NCBI GenBank assembly: GCA_023231475.1
Contig: JALJEE010000445.1
Span: 1-23,231, forward strand
Length of the DNA: 23,231 nucleotides
From: Seison nebaliae
Taxonomy: Eukaryota; Rotifera; Pararotatoria; Seisonacea; Seisonidae
Direction: 5' to 3'
Below, in pieces: positions 7,935-18,221 of this stretch. Numbering within the stretch: position 1 is the first letter of the stretch; each line of letters begins with the position of its first letter. Position numbers and translations under genes: made by a program. The notes below the pieces were generated by a model. The model had not been told where the DNA came from. It ran no database searches and was given only the letters and a program-made list of their open reading frames with translations.

Positions 7935-10900
7935 TTAATGATTTTTGTTGGTCGTAGAATCAGTGCTAATGGGTTCAATGGTAATTATTTTATTATGGTT
8001 TTCACGTGCACGATTCTTCCTCTTTACATGACCTAAAATATTACGGTAAGTACGTCCCCCACTGGACAGATTGCTACTTTCAAGAACAAACGAATTATTT
8101 TGATTGTTTGCATTTGTATTCTGTTGTCCATTTTCTCGGTTTGGAAATGGAAGAATATTTTTTACGTTTTGGAAACTGCTTGGAAAAGATGAAGTCTCTT
8201 TTAAGCCGATAGATCTGGTAGAAGTACCTCTACTTCCTGATATTTCAGTTAAACTACCACTCGAGCTGATTGCCAAATAAGTTCCAGTGCCATAGTGATA
8301 CAACGATTCTATTCCTTTAGTCGATTTGTTATTAGTAAACGGTCTCTCATCATGAAGAGAATTGCTGAAGGAAACACTATTATTTAACGTTAAATTTTTC
8401 AATATTTCTTCCTTTTCATTTTTATGGGTAAAGTCCTTTCTTTTCGTTTCGTTTTTCTTTTTATTCAATGATCTGGAAAAATTTTCCGAACCTGAATATT
8501 GATCTTCTAGAACAACGTACTGTTCTTCATTTGGAGATCTGGGTAATGTGTTTGATAGTTTCCATCTATCAGAAGAACGTATAGGTTCTTGTGACTTGTA
8601 ATATGTTCTACTTTTGTTCGATGTTGGATTGGCGAAATCCGTATGGGAGAATGATTTCGAACTACTTTGATCATCCAGAAAGTTATAACCCACACTACTG
8701 AAATGATATGAAGATGCATTGTCCAATGTGTTTTCACCTTCAGGAATCTTACTCATTCTACTTCTAGATGCACTTCGAACAAATCGGTTATATTTCTGCT
8801 TATAACCATCATTATTCTTTCTAATTCTCTTTCGATTTTGTCTGCTTTCTTTTCTATTGTCCGAATCCGCAATATCTGACTGATCATAATTCTGATAAAA
8901 TTTCTCATAATTCAGATAACCATTTCCATCAAAATCTTTAATTCGGTTAACTAATTGAGGTACATCTGGTTCAATGAGTCCTGTTTTGATATTTTAAATT
9001 TTCTAAAAATAATTCAAAAGAATAACCTCTGGAATTCCTCTTGGAAATTTGTTTAACGGAAATTTCTTTAGTATAATTTCCTTCCGTTTCTACTTGACGA
9101 TAAGATCTCTCACTAACTACATCAACTTCTTCACTATCAAGATATTTTGCGGCTTCATAATTCTTTAATTCTCCAGGATAATAAGTGGTGTAAGTATAAT
9201 CGGAATTTGATCCAGGTCCGTTTAAATATCCCAATAATTTTTCCTGTTGTTCTTTTAATTCGTTACGTTTATAAACAAGCGCTTCTTCGTATAATGAGCG
9301 TTGTTTCGCTAATTCATTTTCCACATGCTCTAACTTCTCTTTAATAATTTTGTTCTCCTTTCTTTTATCCCAATTTTTTGTGTTGGTATCATTCTCCTCC
9401 TTACCACTGTCTTTCATCGTATATTCCACTATTTGTTTCTTCTTCATTTCTAATTTTTTCATCAATTTCAATTCCTTCTTTTTTTCGACAACTTCACTTA
9501 ATAATTCTTTTTCTTTCATTCTCATATCATTTTTCATACGGTTAATCATTAATCTTTTTTCTTTTTCCTGATTCATTAACAATGTTTCCAAATCTTGAAT
9601 TTTCTTCCTTTCCTTCTTTCTCATAAGCTCCAACTCTCGTAAATTATCGGAAATTTCATTCAATTGTTTTTCTTCCTTAAATTCATATTCTTTTTTCAAT
9701 TGTAATTTATTTAACATTTCCGATTGCTGTTCTTTAGTTTCACTAACCAAACTCTCGATTACATATTTGTCATGTTCCTGAAGTTTCTTTTCTAAAAGGT
9801 CTTCATCTAAAGATGATTGCTTTGATTTTTCTCCTTTCTCATCATTAAACTGTTCGTTGAAATCAAATCTAGTTGCAGATGCAAGAATTTGACTTGTGAT
9901 AGGAGTGGCTCGAACTTCGTCAAACTGTTCGGTACTTAAACTATAAAAATTATCGTAATTCCCAACTAATTCGTTAGGTGTTGAATATTTTAATACGAGT
10001 CCATGATTGTCGTTGTGCAATTTATTAAATTTCGTCATCGAAACTGATCGACTAGTTTTCATGTAACTCTCGACTTCTATTTCATATTGATTCTCCGAAT
10101 TTTCTCCACCCATCGAATAATTCGACGTACTTGGATGAATAACAGTTTTCGGAGGTTTCTCTTTAACATCTTTTGCCTTTTCTTTCTTCTTTTTCTTCTT
10201 TTTAGTACTTTTACTTTTCGATGGCATCGTTATGTAGTCTTCAGAATCTTCTTGACCAAAATTTAATGTTTTGAGTAAATCTGATATGAGACATTTTACT
10301 TCTTTTAATAAATGATTCGAATGATCACCACAATAATCGGCGTGACTCCATAATTGATTGGGATGAGTATACCGGATATTAGGAGCAGTAAATAATAAAT
10401 AAACTATTAATGTAACCACGAAGAAACTGGTAAGAATGATGAACATTTGCCAAATTAAGAATGAAAGTAATATGACCTGAAGTGTTAATCCAAACATCGG
10501 AATTATTATAGTGAGGAATGGTGAAGTATAAGTCATTCTTTCCGATGGACATTGATTGATCAAATACGGAATCGTTAAACTAATCGATATCATTGCCAGA
10601 ATGACTATAACGGTGAGAATTCCATACCAAGAAATGGGACTGATTACCACATATCGATATCGAACAAAAAAGAAAACAGTTATCGAATATAAGAGAAGAA
10701 AGATGGCAAGCATCAATTGCTTCGGACCAAAGCAACAAATAACCGCTTGCAATGAATAATCGCCAACGTCAATTTTCGAGTCTTCGTCACTGATATCGCC
10801 ATGATTATTATTAAAAGGTCGAGCGTTATTCGATTTATTTCGAGAATGATTATAATTATAATGTTGAATGAACGAATGAAGATTGTTCGTACATTTCCAA

Positions 10901-12674
10901 CATACTACACTAGGAATCTCTTCATCATGATCCTTGCATCTACATTGTAGTCGATAAATTTTATAATCATATGTTGACTGATTTTCATTCATATTTAGTT
11001 CACATGAATTATTGTTCATCGAAAGATTCTCTTCCGAACTCGTATTATTAAAACCTGATTCAAAAAGTTGCATGTTCGTTTCATTCGTTCTCGAAATTTG
11101 TTGAGAGAATTTGTTATTATTCGATCTACCTGATTTTTTCGACGCTTTCTTGTTCTGTTTTTTAAATTTTTTTCCATCTTTACGGAAGTTGGGATCCTCT
11201 GCTATATTTTTTAATACGAGATAAAGTTCATAAATTTTCTTATTCGTCATATCAAATTTACCATTTCCGCCGAATGTACAGGGACATTGATACGTCGGAT
11301 TATGACTCAATGAGGGATATAAAATAGTTGTGAAACTGATGAGTATATAAACTACAAGAATTAGTCCACTCGCTGCTTCGATTAAAGTAATAATGCTTAT
11401 GAATGTGGCAAGTGCTGCTGCTCCAATTCCCACCAGCATCGCTGGTACACTTGGTACAAATTCGTTATGATTAAGTTGTAATAATGACCAAGGCAACAAT
11501 CCTTCTACCACCAACAGTTGTCCGAGCAAATTGGAGAAATGAAGACAAACCAATATGATAATGATATTAAAGAAAATCGGTACGAAGAACCAAAAATATG
11601 GAAAGAATGTCAATGGTCGATAGAGAGCTGATGGTATTAATGCATACCATACACAATGCTTAATCTGCGTATATGCAAGAATCATAAGAACTGGAAATAT
11701 ATATGTCAGAGTGGAAAACATCCAAGTTACGCCATAGTTCACTTCGATTTGTGATGTTTGATTGCGATTCAAGAGTACCATGAATAAAGGATATGAAGCA
11801 TAAGCGAACATGAGAAATAAAGAACCCTTAACCACATTATCATATGTAAATGGGTCAGCCCGTTGATGGAAAAATGGTATATCGTGTTTGGCTAATTTTA
11901 AAAGATTAATCGAAAATACCATAAGTAATATTGCATTAATTAAAGAGATTGTTGTTCGATTCAATTTACTTCCAGCTTTCGAGATAATAACTAACGGTAT
12001 GATTACCATAGCGGGAACTGTATCGTAAGTAGACAGAAGCATTCGTGGTGCATAACTGTGACTTTTTATTGAGAGATCTCTATAATAGTAAATGTGATAA
12101 ACTACACTTTGTCCAAAGATTGAGATGGACAAAGTAATAACTGCAAAGTAAGAGTTGTAATACTTATATTGAAAAAATTGATGATTAACATAATAAAAGA
12201 AAGAATGTACTTATGAAGGACATGAATGGACCATATACACGACGGAAGATTTGTTGTAGATTATGATATCCATTCACCATCATTTTCAAATGAAGAAATG
12301 TTACAGCGGCCAAAGCAGTAACTATTCCACTAATTATAATTGCTAACCAAGTCTTCGAACCTTCCATATATATAATAAAGTAGTTAGAAAATTACTTAAT
12401 AAGACTCTTCACCTGAATAGTGAGTAAGCACGATGCCAATCACCGGATAAAAGGCAACGGTTGCAAAAGGTATAAAATCAGCTGAACTAAGCATTACTAA
12501 TAAGTGGATTGAACTACTATGATGTAGAACGATAATCAAATGGATTTCGTTCCAATCAATTATTAGACATTGTTAAACCGAACTCTTTTCAACCTTCTCC
12601 AATTCATTATCAAAATTAAATATTTTTATAACATTTAAATTATTGGAAAAGAAGCTCTGCTCCTTTATTGACAT
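7935..12674 (-). CDS. SLC7 (CAT)-like membrane protein with coiled-coil and EF-hand-like cytoplasmic tail
   Basis: Hand-built model of five exons: 12674-12584, 12496-12413, 12360-12211, 12140-9027 and 8980-7935. Introns are 87, 52, 70 and 46 bp, all phases agree, and the product is 1,494 residues. Residues ~35-383 and ~573-693 carry two blocks of membrane helices like the cationic amino acid transporters (SLC7A1-4/A14). The closest stretches are EGLLPWSLL, PSVPAMLVGIGAAALATF, LIEAASGLILVVYILISF and YTSPFLTIIIPMFGLTLQV. A ~190-residue loop between them has a CxC-x11-CxxC cluster (~508-525). After a poly-Lys tract (~754-761) comes a charged coiled coil (~886-1081). Near 1148-1176 is an EF-hand-like motif (LIEPDVPQLVNRIK then DFDGNGYLNYEKF) whose position-12 Glu is Lys. 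A Ser/Asn-rich tail ends the protein. The usual glycine-rich TM1 motif and TM6 GFD/GEE motif are missing, so transport is doubtful. The first exon is tentative; the fallback start is 12494, giving 1,463 residues. Confidence 0.8.
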
Positions 12675-12795
12675 CCTAAAATGAAAATCCTAAAATAAGT
12701 TTCAAATCGCCAATATTATAATTTTGGTGCTGTTACTTTCTCTCTGAGTTATTTTTACCCCGAAAAAAAAATGAGAAAATGAAAAAGAGGCATCA

Positions 12796-13251
12796 TTAGA
12801 TAGCCACGTTCAAGTTCTATTGTCAAAAAATTTCTCAACTGAACATCTTAATTTTTTAAGGGCAATTAAGCCATGTTTCAGAGATAACTTTTGTCAAATT
12901 TCTTGAAATTTCCCTCTATTTTAATACTTAATTATATAAATAAAATCCAGAAATGAATGATTTCCCTCATTACACTACATGTATAAAATTAAATACATAG
13001 AATTAAATAATTAGATACTAAAATATAGATGAATTGAAGGAAATTTGACAAAAGTTACCTTTGGCAAATGCTTTAATTTCCATTAAAAAATTAAGATTTT
13101 AAGTTAAAAAATTTTTTGACAATAGAACGATAAGTATATGTATCGAAAGTGAAAATGACAATCTGGATTTTTTCTCCTTTTAAAATCACATCGTTTTTTT
13201 CTTATAACTTTTTGTTATCGGTTGGACACCACTATGAACGTGGCTATCTAA
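12796..13251. mobile_element. Foldback / MITE-like inverted-repeat element
   Basis: A 17-bp perfect terminal inverted repeat, TTAGATAGCCACGTTCA, lies at 12796-12812 and its complement at 13235-13251. Similarity continues inward: TTCTATTGTCAAAAAATTT at about 12814 pairs with the complement at about 13109-13126, and AACTTTTGTCAAATTTC at about 12887 pairs with about 13042-13058. The right arm has an extra block of about 95 bp (13133-13228). The flanks both show TCA next to the termini, a possible 3-bp target duplication. There is no coding sequence, so it would depend on a transposase elsewhere. It lies just upstream of the large minus-strand gene. Confidence 0.7.
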
Positions 13252-13370
13252 TCATACATTATTCATCAAATTTGGATATATAAATAGAAATGGAATTTTA
13301 AAAAAAAAATCACGTTCCTCGAATTTATGCGAAACAATTTACCCTGCATTCGATACGAAAATTATATTTG

Positions 13371-13478
13371 GGCGTGTGCAGTCCATTAGTCTATGCACGT
13401 TCCTAACGTCACAACGATTGAGACAGACGTCTCACGAAAGGTAGGGATCTCCTATCACTGACCGTAAGGAAGGAGATC
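13371..13478. other. Cluster of three small hairpins
   Basis: Three inverted repeats occur in about 100 bp. GTGCA/TGCAC flanks a 13-base loop at 13376-13398. GAGAC/GTCTC occurs at about 13420-13434. GATCTCCT at 13446-13453 pairs exactly with AGGAGATC at 13471-13478. The segment is richer in G and C than its surroundings. No tRNA or snRNA signature was recognised, so it may be a structured non-coding element or chance. Confidence 0.35.
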
Positions 13479-13681
13479 GATCAAACATTATTCAATTACC
13501 TATGATAAGATTCAATTGAGACCGTTTTTCAATAAAATTAATGAAATTTTTGAACAATAATTTGTAAAATTTTGTTTAACTTCAATCAGATATTTTTCTT
13601 TTTAATTTCCTACTTTAATGAATAAAAATTTCAATTATAAGGAATCTTCCTGTATAGAATATATAGTAAAAAATCTTTCTC

Positions 13682-13863
13682 AAAAAAGGAGTAGAACTCT
13701 TCTAAATTGCCAAAAAAGGTATAGAAGTGTCCTATATTATAGAAAAAAGGAGTAGAAGTGTCCGAAATTCTTCAAAAAGGACGTAGAACTATCCTTTCTG
13801 ATAAAACACAAGGAGTAGAACTGTCCTTTTTTGAAGGAAAAACCAAAAGGAGTAGAACTGTCC
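13682..13863. repeat. Six-copy tandem repeat with AAGGAGTAGAACTGTCC core
   Basis: Units begin at about 13682, 13712, 13743, 13774, 13808 and 13844 (spacing 30-36 bp). Each has AAAAAGGAGTAGAA followed by (G/C)TGTCC or a close variant. The two last copies are the most alike. The open frame on the minus strand here (13737-13946) is a by-product of the repeat. The array is about 1 kb upstream of the dynein gene. Confidence 0.75.
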
Positions 13864-14658
13864 GGCAACCGACTTAATCTCCCATAATACTGAACAGTGC
13901 ACAGCACAAGAAACAACATGATTCGAATGGGACGAATCAACTCCAAATGATGTGTGGAATTGATTCTAACTCTTACGTTAGTCAGACTCGTTCATTTTAC
14001 TATTTTCGAATCATACTCGGTATGAATAGGAATCATATGAAGTCTGGATTTTTTTCTCTCAAAATGTATGGGAGAATGGAGTCTTATTATACTTGAATCA
14101 CGAATCACTTGCAGAGCCCTAATTCACTCATCTGGAATTAGTCAAGTAGATTTATCAAAAATAAATTTTACATATTTTTTGATTAACAAGTTCCCAACTT
14201 ACACATCAACTTTATGAAACTTTTGGTTTTAAATTATTTTTTTTGTGATAAATGCCGAAAATTAGAAACTTTGTTTATCAGTTGATTATGATCCGAATTC
14301 TCCAAAGAGGAAATGTGATGAATTTCCCATAATATCGGACACCTATTATCTTATGTGAGTAATATATATGTGAGAATGATTTGATAAGTTTAGAACATCA
14401 TTTTAATTAACATTTACAAACGTTTTTATAATTGTTTTATCTAATATTTTGGATGTAAAATATTTCATATCTATTGCATTGTAAAAGTATCCAGAAGCTT
14501 TGATCTTTTGAAGAATTTGATTTACTTCAGTAAATAAATTGAAAATCGAGCTAAAGTTCTAAAAATGAATATTTCTCATAATTGTTCACGGTCTTATTTC
14601 AATCGATGAATAAATGACGAATTCTTTATATTAAAATGATAATGGGCAAAATCTCATC
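13864..14658. other. Intergenic sequence upstream of the dynein gene
   Basis: AT-rich, with no open frame or repeat of note on either strand. The promoter of the downstream gene probably lies in its right part, but no individual element can be assigned. Confidence 0.4.
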
Positions 14659-14883
14659 ATGTGTAATACTGAGAGTGAGGAAGAAGTTTTCATGTTGGAA
14701 ATTTTGGTAAGTTGGATCATATTTCGATTAAGATGATTTTCTAATTTGTAAACTTTATGTTTTTCTTTAATTGGAGAGAAATTGGAGGTGAAGGGACGAA
14801 TTATTTTCCTTATAATTTCTCGTAATTTTTGTTAATATCAAAAAAAATTAAGAATCTTTCCATTCACCATTTCAATCAGAAAA
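14659..14883 (+). promoter_or_regulatory. Probable 5' UTR exon, uORF and 173-bp leader intron of the dynein gene
   Basis: A canonical donor, TTG|GTAAGT, begins at 14707, and an acceptor, TTTCAATCAG, ends at 14879, four bases before the dynein start codon (14884). If used, a 173-bp intron separates a leader exon from the coding start. The leader has its own ATG at 14659 (MCNTESEEEVFMLEIL). After splicing, that frame meets a stop shortly inside the coding exon, so it would be a short upstream ORF. This would be the only perfect GTAAGT donor among the introns inferred here. Transcript evidence is lacking. Confidence 0.4.
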
Positions 14884-17287
14884 ATGAGTTCCAATTCTAA
14901 AACGAGACTTGCCGAGATCGAAGAGAAGCGGCGGCGATTAGATGAATTACGAGCAGCTAACCGGAAACGTCAAGAAAATGGTAAATTAACAACTGCTTCT
15001 TCTACAACAAATTTCGATGATATTATCGAAGAACTCGGATTGACAACTACGTTGAAAAAACCAGAAAAAGGTTCCGGTTTTTTCCCTAAAATATTGTTGA
15101 CGAATGATTGTTAGTGGAAGATGAGGAACCGATTGTCGTCGAAAGTTTGGAAGACAAGTTTTTCCTTTTGTTTTTCTATGAACTCCTTCAAATTTCTTGA
15201 GATTGTCCAAATTGAAAATTGATCCACAGAAAAAAATTTCGATCGAAGGAACTACAAGAGAATTATATTCGAAAGAAATCCAAACAATGGATATGAGTAA
15301 TGATCAATTGAATAAGAGTGATAAAGATCTCCCAGAATTGCAACAAAGTTTCATATTTCCCATTTTTTTCGATTCTCTAAATATTGCTTTTATTACTGAT
15401 TGATTTCTATTGATGTTCGATACGATTAATTCTCTACAAATTCAAAATTTACTTCGATTTCCCAAATTCAGGACCCACTAGTCAATCATCATTTTGGGTC
15501 TCAGAAATGTATCGTATGACCTATTCAGGTTTCTACTCGAAACTTTATCTAATTCCACTTTAATTTATAGATGGCGAGATGTCAATCGATGAAAACACTT
15601 CGATGAGTAGAGATCACAGTTTACGTAAACGACGACTGTCACAACAAAACTATAAACGTATTCTTAGTTTAGTGATGTTTAAAAATGAGTTTCTCTAAAT
15701 CATTTTCAGGGAACTTTAGCGAACAATCATCAAAAGAGAATATTAATGGACATGATCATAATTATGACAATAAATATCTCACTGAAGAAGAGAGAACTGA
15801 TGTGGAGAACTCTGACGCTTATAGTCAATTTCTGACGAGGAATTCGAAGATTTGTGAAAGAATTCTTTGTCAGAATTCGGAAAGAGATATTATCACCAAT
15901 TTCGACTTGGATTATATGAAAAAGAAAACTATGTTACTTTCCCTATTGACCACTATTTCTCTTCATCCACTATCTCATTCAATTCCATTTTAGTGATGTC
16001 GATACAGATGAGATGTTAGAAGAGAAACGTAGGTTCCATTTCGAGGAAGGTGGTGAACGATTCCCAACCAGTCTAGCCATTTCTCCCCATTATCCTGAAT
16101 TATTGATGGTAAGTCATTACAAAACGAATGATAATGCAAATAAATTACCGAAAGATGAATTTGATGATGAAGGACTTGTATTGTTATGGAACACAAAATT
16201 TTCTTCTAAACTTCCTGAATCTCAGTTATCGTGCGAAGTTTAATATTTTTAAGTTTTAACTATTTCATTTCCCGTCTTTTTTAAGAGTTGGGTCTCTTCT
16301 GCTTGCTTCTCCAAATTTCATTCTAGCTATGTGATTGGAGGAACGCAAGCGGGAACAATTGTTATTTGGGATGTTCGCGCTTCTCGTCAACCGGTGATGC
16401 GTACCAACTTTTTAGTTGGACATACGAAAATGGTAATTTATTTGGATGTAGTAGGTAGAGGCAATTCCAATAATATTATTAGTGTAGGCAAAGATGGGAG
16501 ATTGTGCACATGGAACATCAAAAAATTGAAAAGTCCAACGGAAATTCTCGATTTAACTGATAAGAAATTAACTCCAATAGTCAATCCCAATTGCTTCACT
16601 TTCTTCGCTCATAATACGAAAAACTTTCTATTGGGAACAGTGGAGTCGTCAATTTATTCGGGAAGTTGTACTGGATTGAAAGCTGGACTGAATAAATCAT
16701 TTCAAAGTTTCAATCCCATTCAATGTCTCGCCATGCAACAGGCCATCGACGGGAATAATTATAATATGACTAGTAATGAAAATTATTTCTTATCATCTGC
16801 AACTTCTAATGTTATCGATTTGTGGAATACTAAAGTTTATTCATTTATTCTTCTCAAGTTTCAACTTCTATTTCTCAATGAAGGATTCGAAACCGTTCCA
16901 TCGATTTCTTATGGAGCATAGGAGTATTGTTAATGACATCCAATGGTCTCCGGTACATCCTGCTGTCTTCGCAACCTGTAATGATGAAGGAGTATTGAAA
17001 CTATGGAATTTAAATGAAAACGCTTATGCTTCACTTGTCACTGAACAGATAACTGATCTTCCACTTACTCAAGTCTGTTTTAGTGGTGATGGAAAACAAT
17101 TAACTGTTGGACTGCATGATGGAACAATTCGAATTTATGGTTTAAATGAAGTTCGTCCCATTTAAAATCTCTTCTCTTCGATACTTTATTTCATTTTTAG
17201 ATATTCTATAAAAAGAGATCAGATGATTGGATTAAGTTCAATAATGTAATGCATGAAATGAGTGACGGTACTTCTTTAATGTTATAG
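14884..17287 (+). CDS. DYNC1I: Cytoplasmic dynein 1 intermediate chain (DYNC1I1/2 homologue)
   Basis: Ten exons with consistent phase give 629 residues, close to the usual ~630: 14884-15070, 15115-15157, 15202-15347, 15472-15528, 15571-15657, 15710-15932, 15994-16237, 16286-16834, 16884-17150 and 17201-17287. The product is a subunit of the microtubule minus-end motor that links light chains and dynactin to the heavy chain. The N terminus (LAEIEEKRRRLDELRAANRK) is the charged coiled coil that binds dynactin p150. Residues ~98-107 (LYSKEIQTMD) match the LC8-binding SKETQTP site with the first Thr replaced. Exons 7-10 form the WD40 propeller: PHYPELLMVSHY, GTQAGTIVIWDVR, DIQWSPVHPAVFATC and the terminal KRSDDWIKFNNVMHEM, equivalent to PRNDEWARFGRTLAEI. 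Introns are 42-61 bp except one of 124 bp. Eight of nine donors begin GTT. A two-repeat-only prediction would miss the first six exons and the last one. Confidence 0.95.
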
Positions 17288-17363
17288 TCTATTTTCTGAT
17301 TAACGATCGCGATCTTTTTTATATCTCAACTTTTCATGAAATCCAATCTATGTCAGTTCGATA

Positions 17364-17369
17364 AATAAA
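17364..17369 (+). terminator. Poly(A) signal AATAAA for the dynein gene
   Basis: AATAAA lies about 77 bases after the dynein stop codon, followed by a T-rich stretch, which is the expected layout of a 3' end processing site. Confidence 0.6.
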
Positions 17370-17638
17370 TTTTTTATCTTCGACTCCTCAACTTGTTTAG
17401 TTTATGTTTTGAAATAACATATCATTTGTGGAATCTACAAATCTAAAGAATCTTATTAGTAAAAGTAGGAAAATGTTTAACACGTGAAATATGATGATTG
17501 AGCAAAGGAACAAAAGGAATAAAAATTCAAATAAAATTATCAATCAAAAAATTACAATAGTGAATAAATAGTATAGATAAAATAGTTCATGAATCTTCCT
17601 ATGGTATTAATTCAATATGACTTCATCAACACATCCAT

Positions 17639-18019
17639 TCAACTCAATTGTTTTTGATTGTCATTTTCATAGAATTCCTTGAAGCTGAATAACTTTTCAT
17701 AATATTTATTCCAGAAACTGGTGATGAACTTTTAAAATATCGCTTACAGATTCATAAATCGTCAAATATCTTTTTATATTCATTCTATACCGAAATTCTG
17801 CGATTATTGGACCATCATCGTTGCTGAGTGAAAATTGCTAAGGGAGTGAATTATTTGCGAATCAACAATTAAAAAAGTAGCGATTTAGCAATACATTATA
17901 TTATGTATAAACTAGATATTATTATAAATTGTATACTATTTTGTACAACAGTCACTGATGTCTAGAAGATGTTTTCGTAAAGTAGGAACAATAAAAACAG
18001 ATATTTGTTGAACTGCCAT
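17639..18019 (-). CDS. Small candidate gene of unknown function (76 residues)
   Basis: Minus-strand model of three exons: 18019-17937, 17823-17730 and 17692-17639. Introns are 113 bp (GTATAC donor) and 37 bp (GTTCAT donor), and phases agree. It starts MAVQQISVFIVPTLRKHLLD. The middle exon encodes NDDGPIIAEFRYRMNIKRYL then TIYESVSDILK, a stretch that looks like real protein, and the last exon reads LFSFKEFYENDNQKQLS. Without the second intron the protein would end eight residues after ILK. I do not recognise the family; the DDGPIIAEF stretch recalls the terminal strands of PCNA-like clamps, but this is weak. The gene is divergent from the one starting at 18222 with about 200 bp between starts. 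Confidence 0.4.
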
Positions 18020-18221
18020 TTAATCTCTGCTTTCAATACTATAAGAATACTTCAATACTTAATTCTTTCTTAAGCATCAATTAATTAAACATCATAAAAT
18101 AAATATAAAAATTTCGTCCTAAGTTAAAACTTAGAATGCCATCGTAATTTCGTTCAGGGACATTTTCTCAAAACGAGTTTTTATAGTTCAAAATAAATTA
18201 AAATTATGGCTCCTTTACATC
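18020..18221. promoter_or_regulatory. Probable bidirectional promoter interval, with a short uORF
   Basis: This 202-bp interval separates the start codons of two divergent candidate genes, so it should hold both promoters. On the plus side an ATG at 18206 opens a 12-codon frame (MAPLHHGEEKRK) that overlaps the main start at 18222 in another frame. If it lies in the leader it would act as an overlapping uORF. No TATA box can be picked out from the AT-rich background. Confidence 0.35.

Noticed and set aside
8971-9027. Reading the large minus-strand frame straight through to its stop (ending YSFELFLENLKYQNRTH), as the true C terminus.
   Set aside because: A GTT donor and AACAG acceptor remove this piece in phase and join the frame to an EF-hand-like exon, although read-through remains possible as an isoform.
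9350-9571. Plus-strand open frame rich in Phe and Ser.
   Set aside because: It is the antisense of the Lys/Glu-rich coiled coil of the large minus-strand gene.
13737-13946. Minus-strand open frame of 69 codons.
   Set aside because: It is produced by the six-copy tandem repeat; the peptide merely repeats FYS-type residues.
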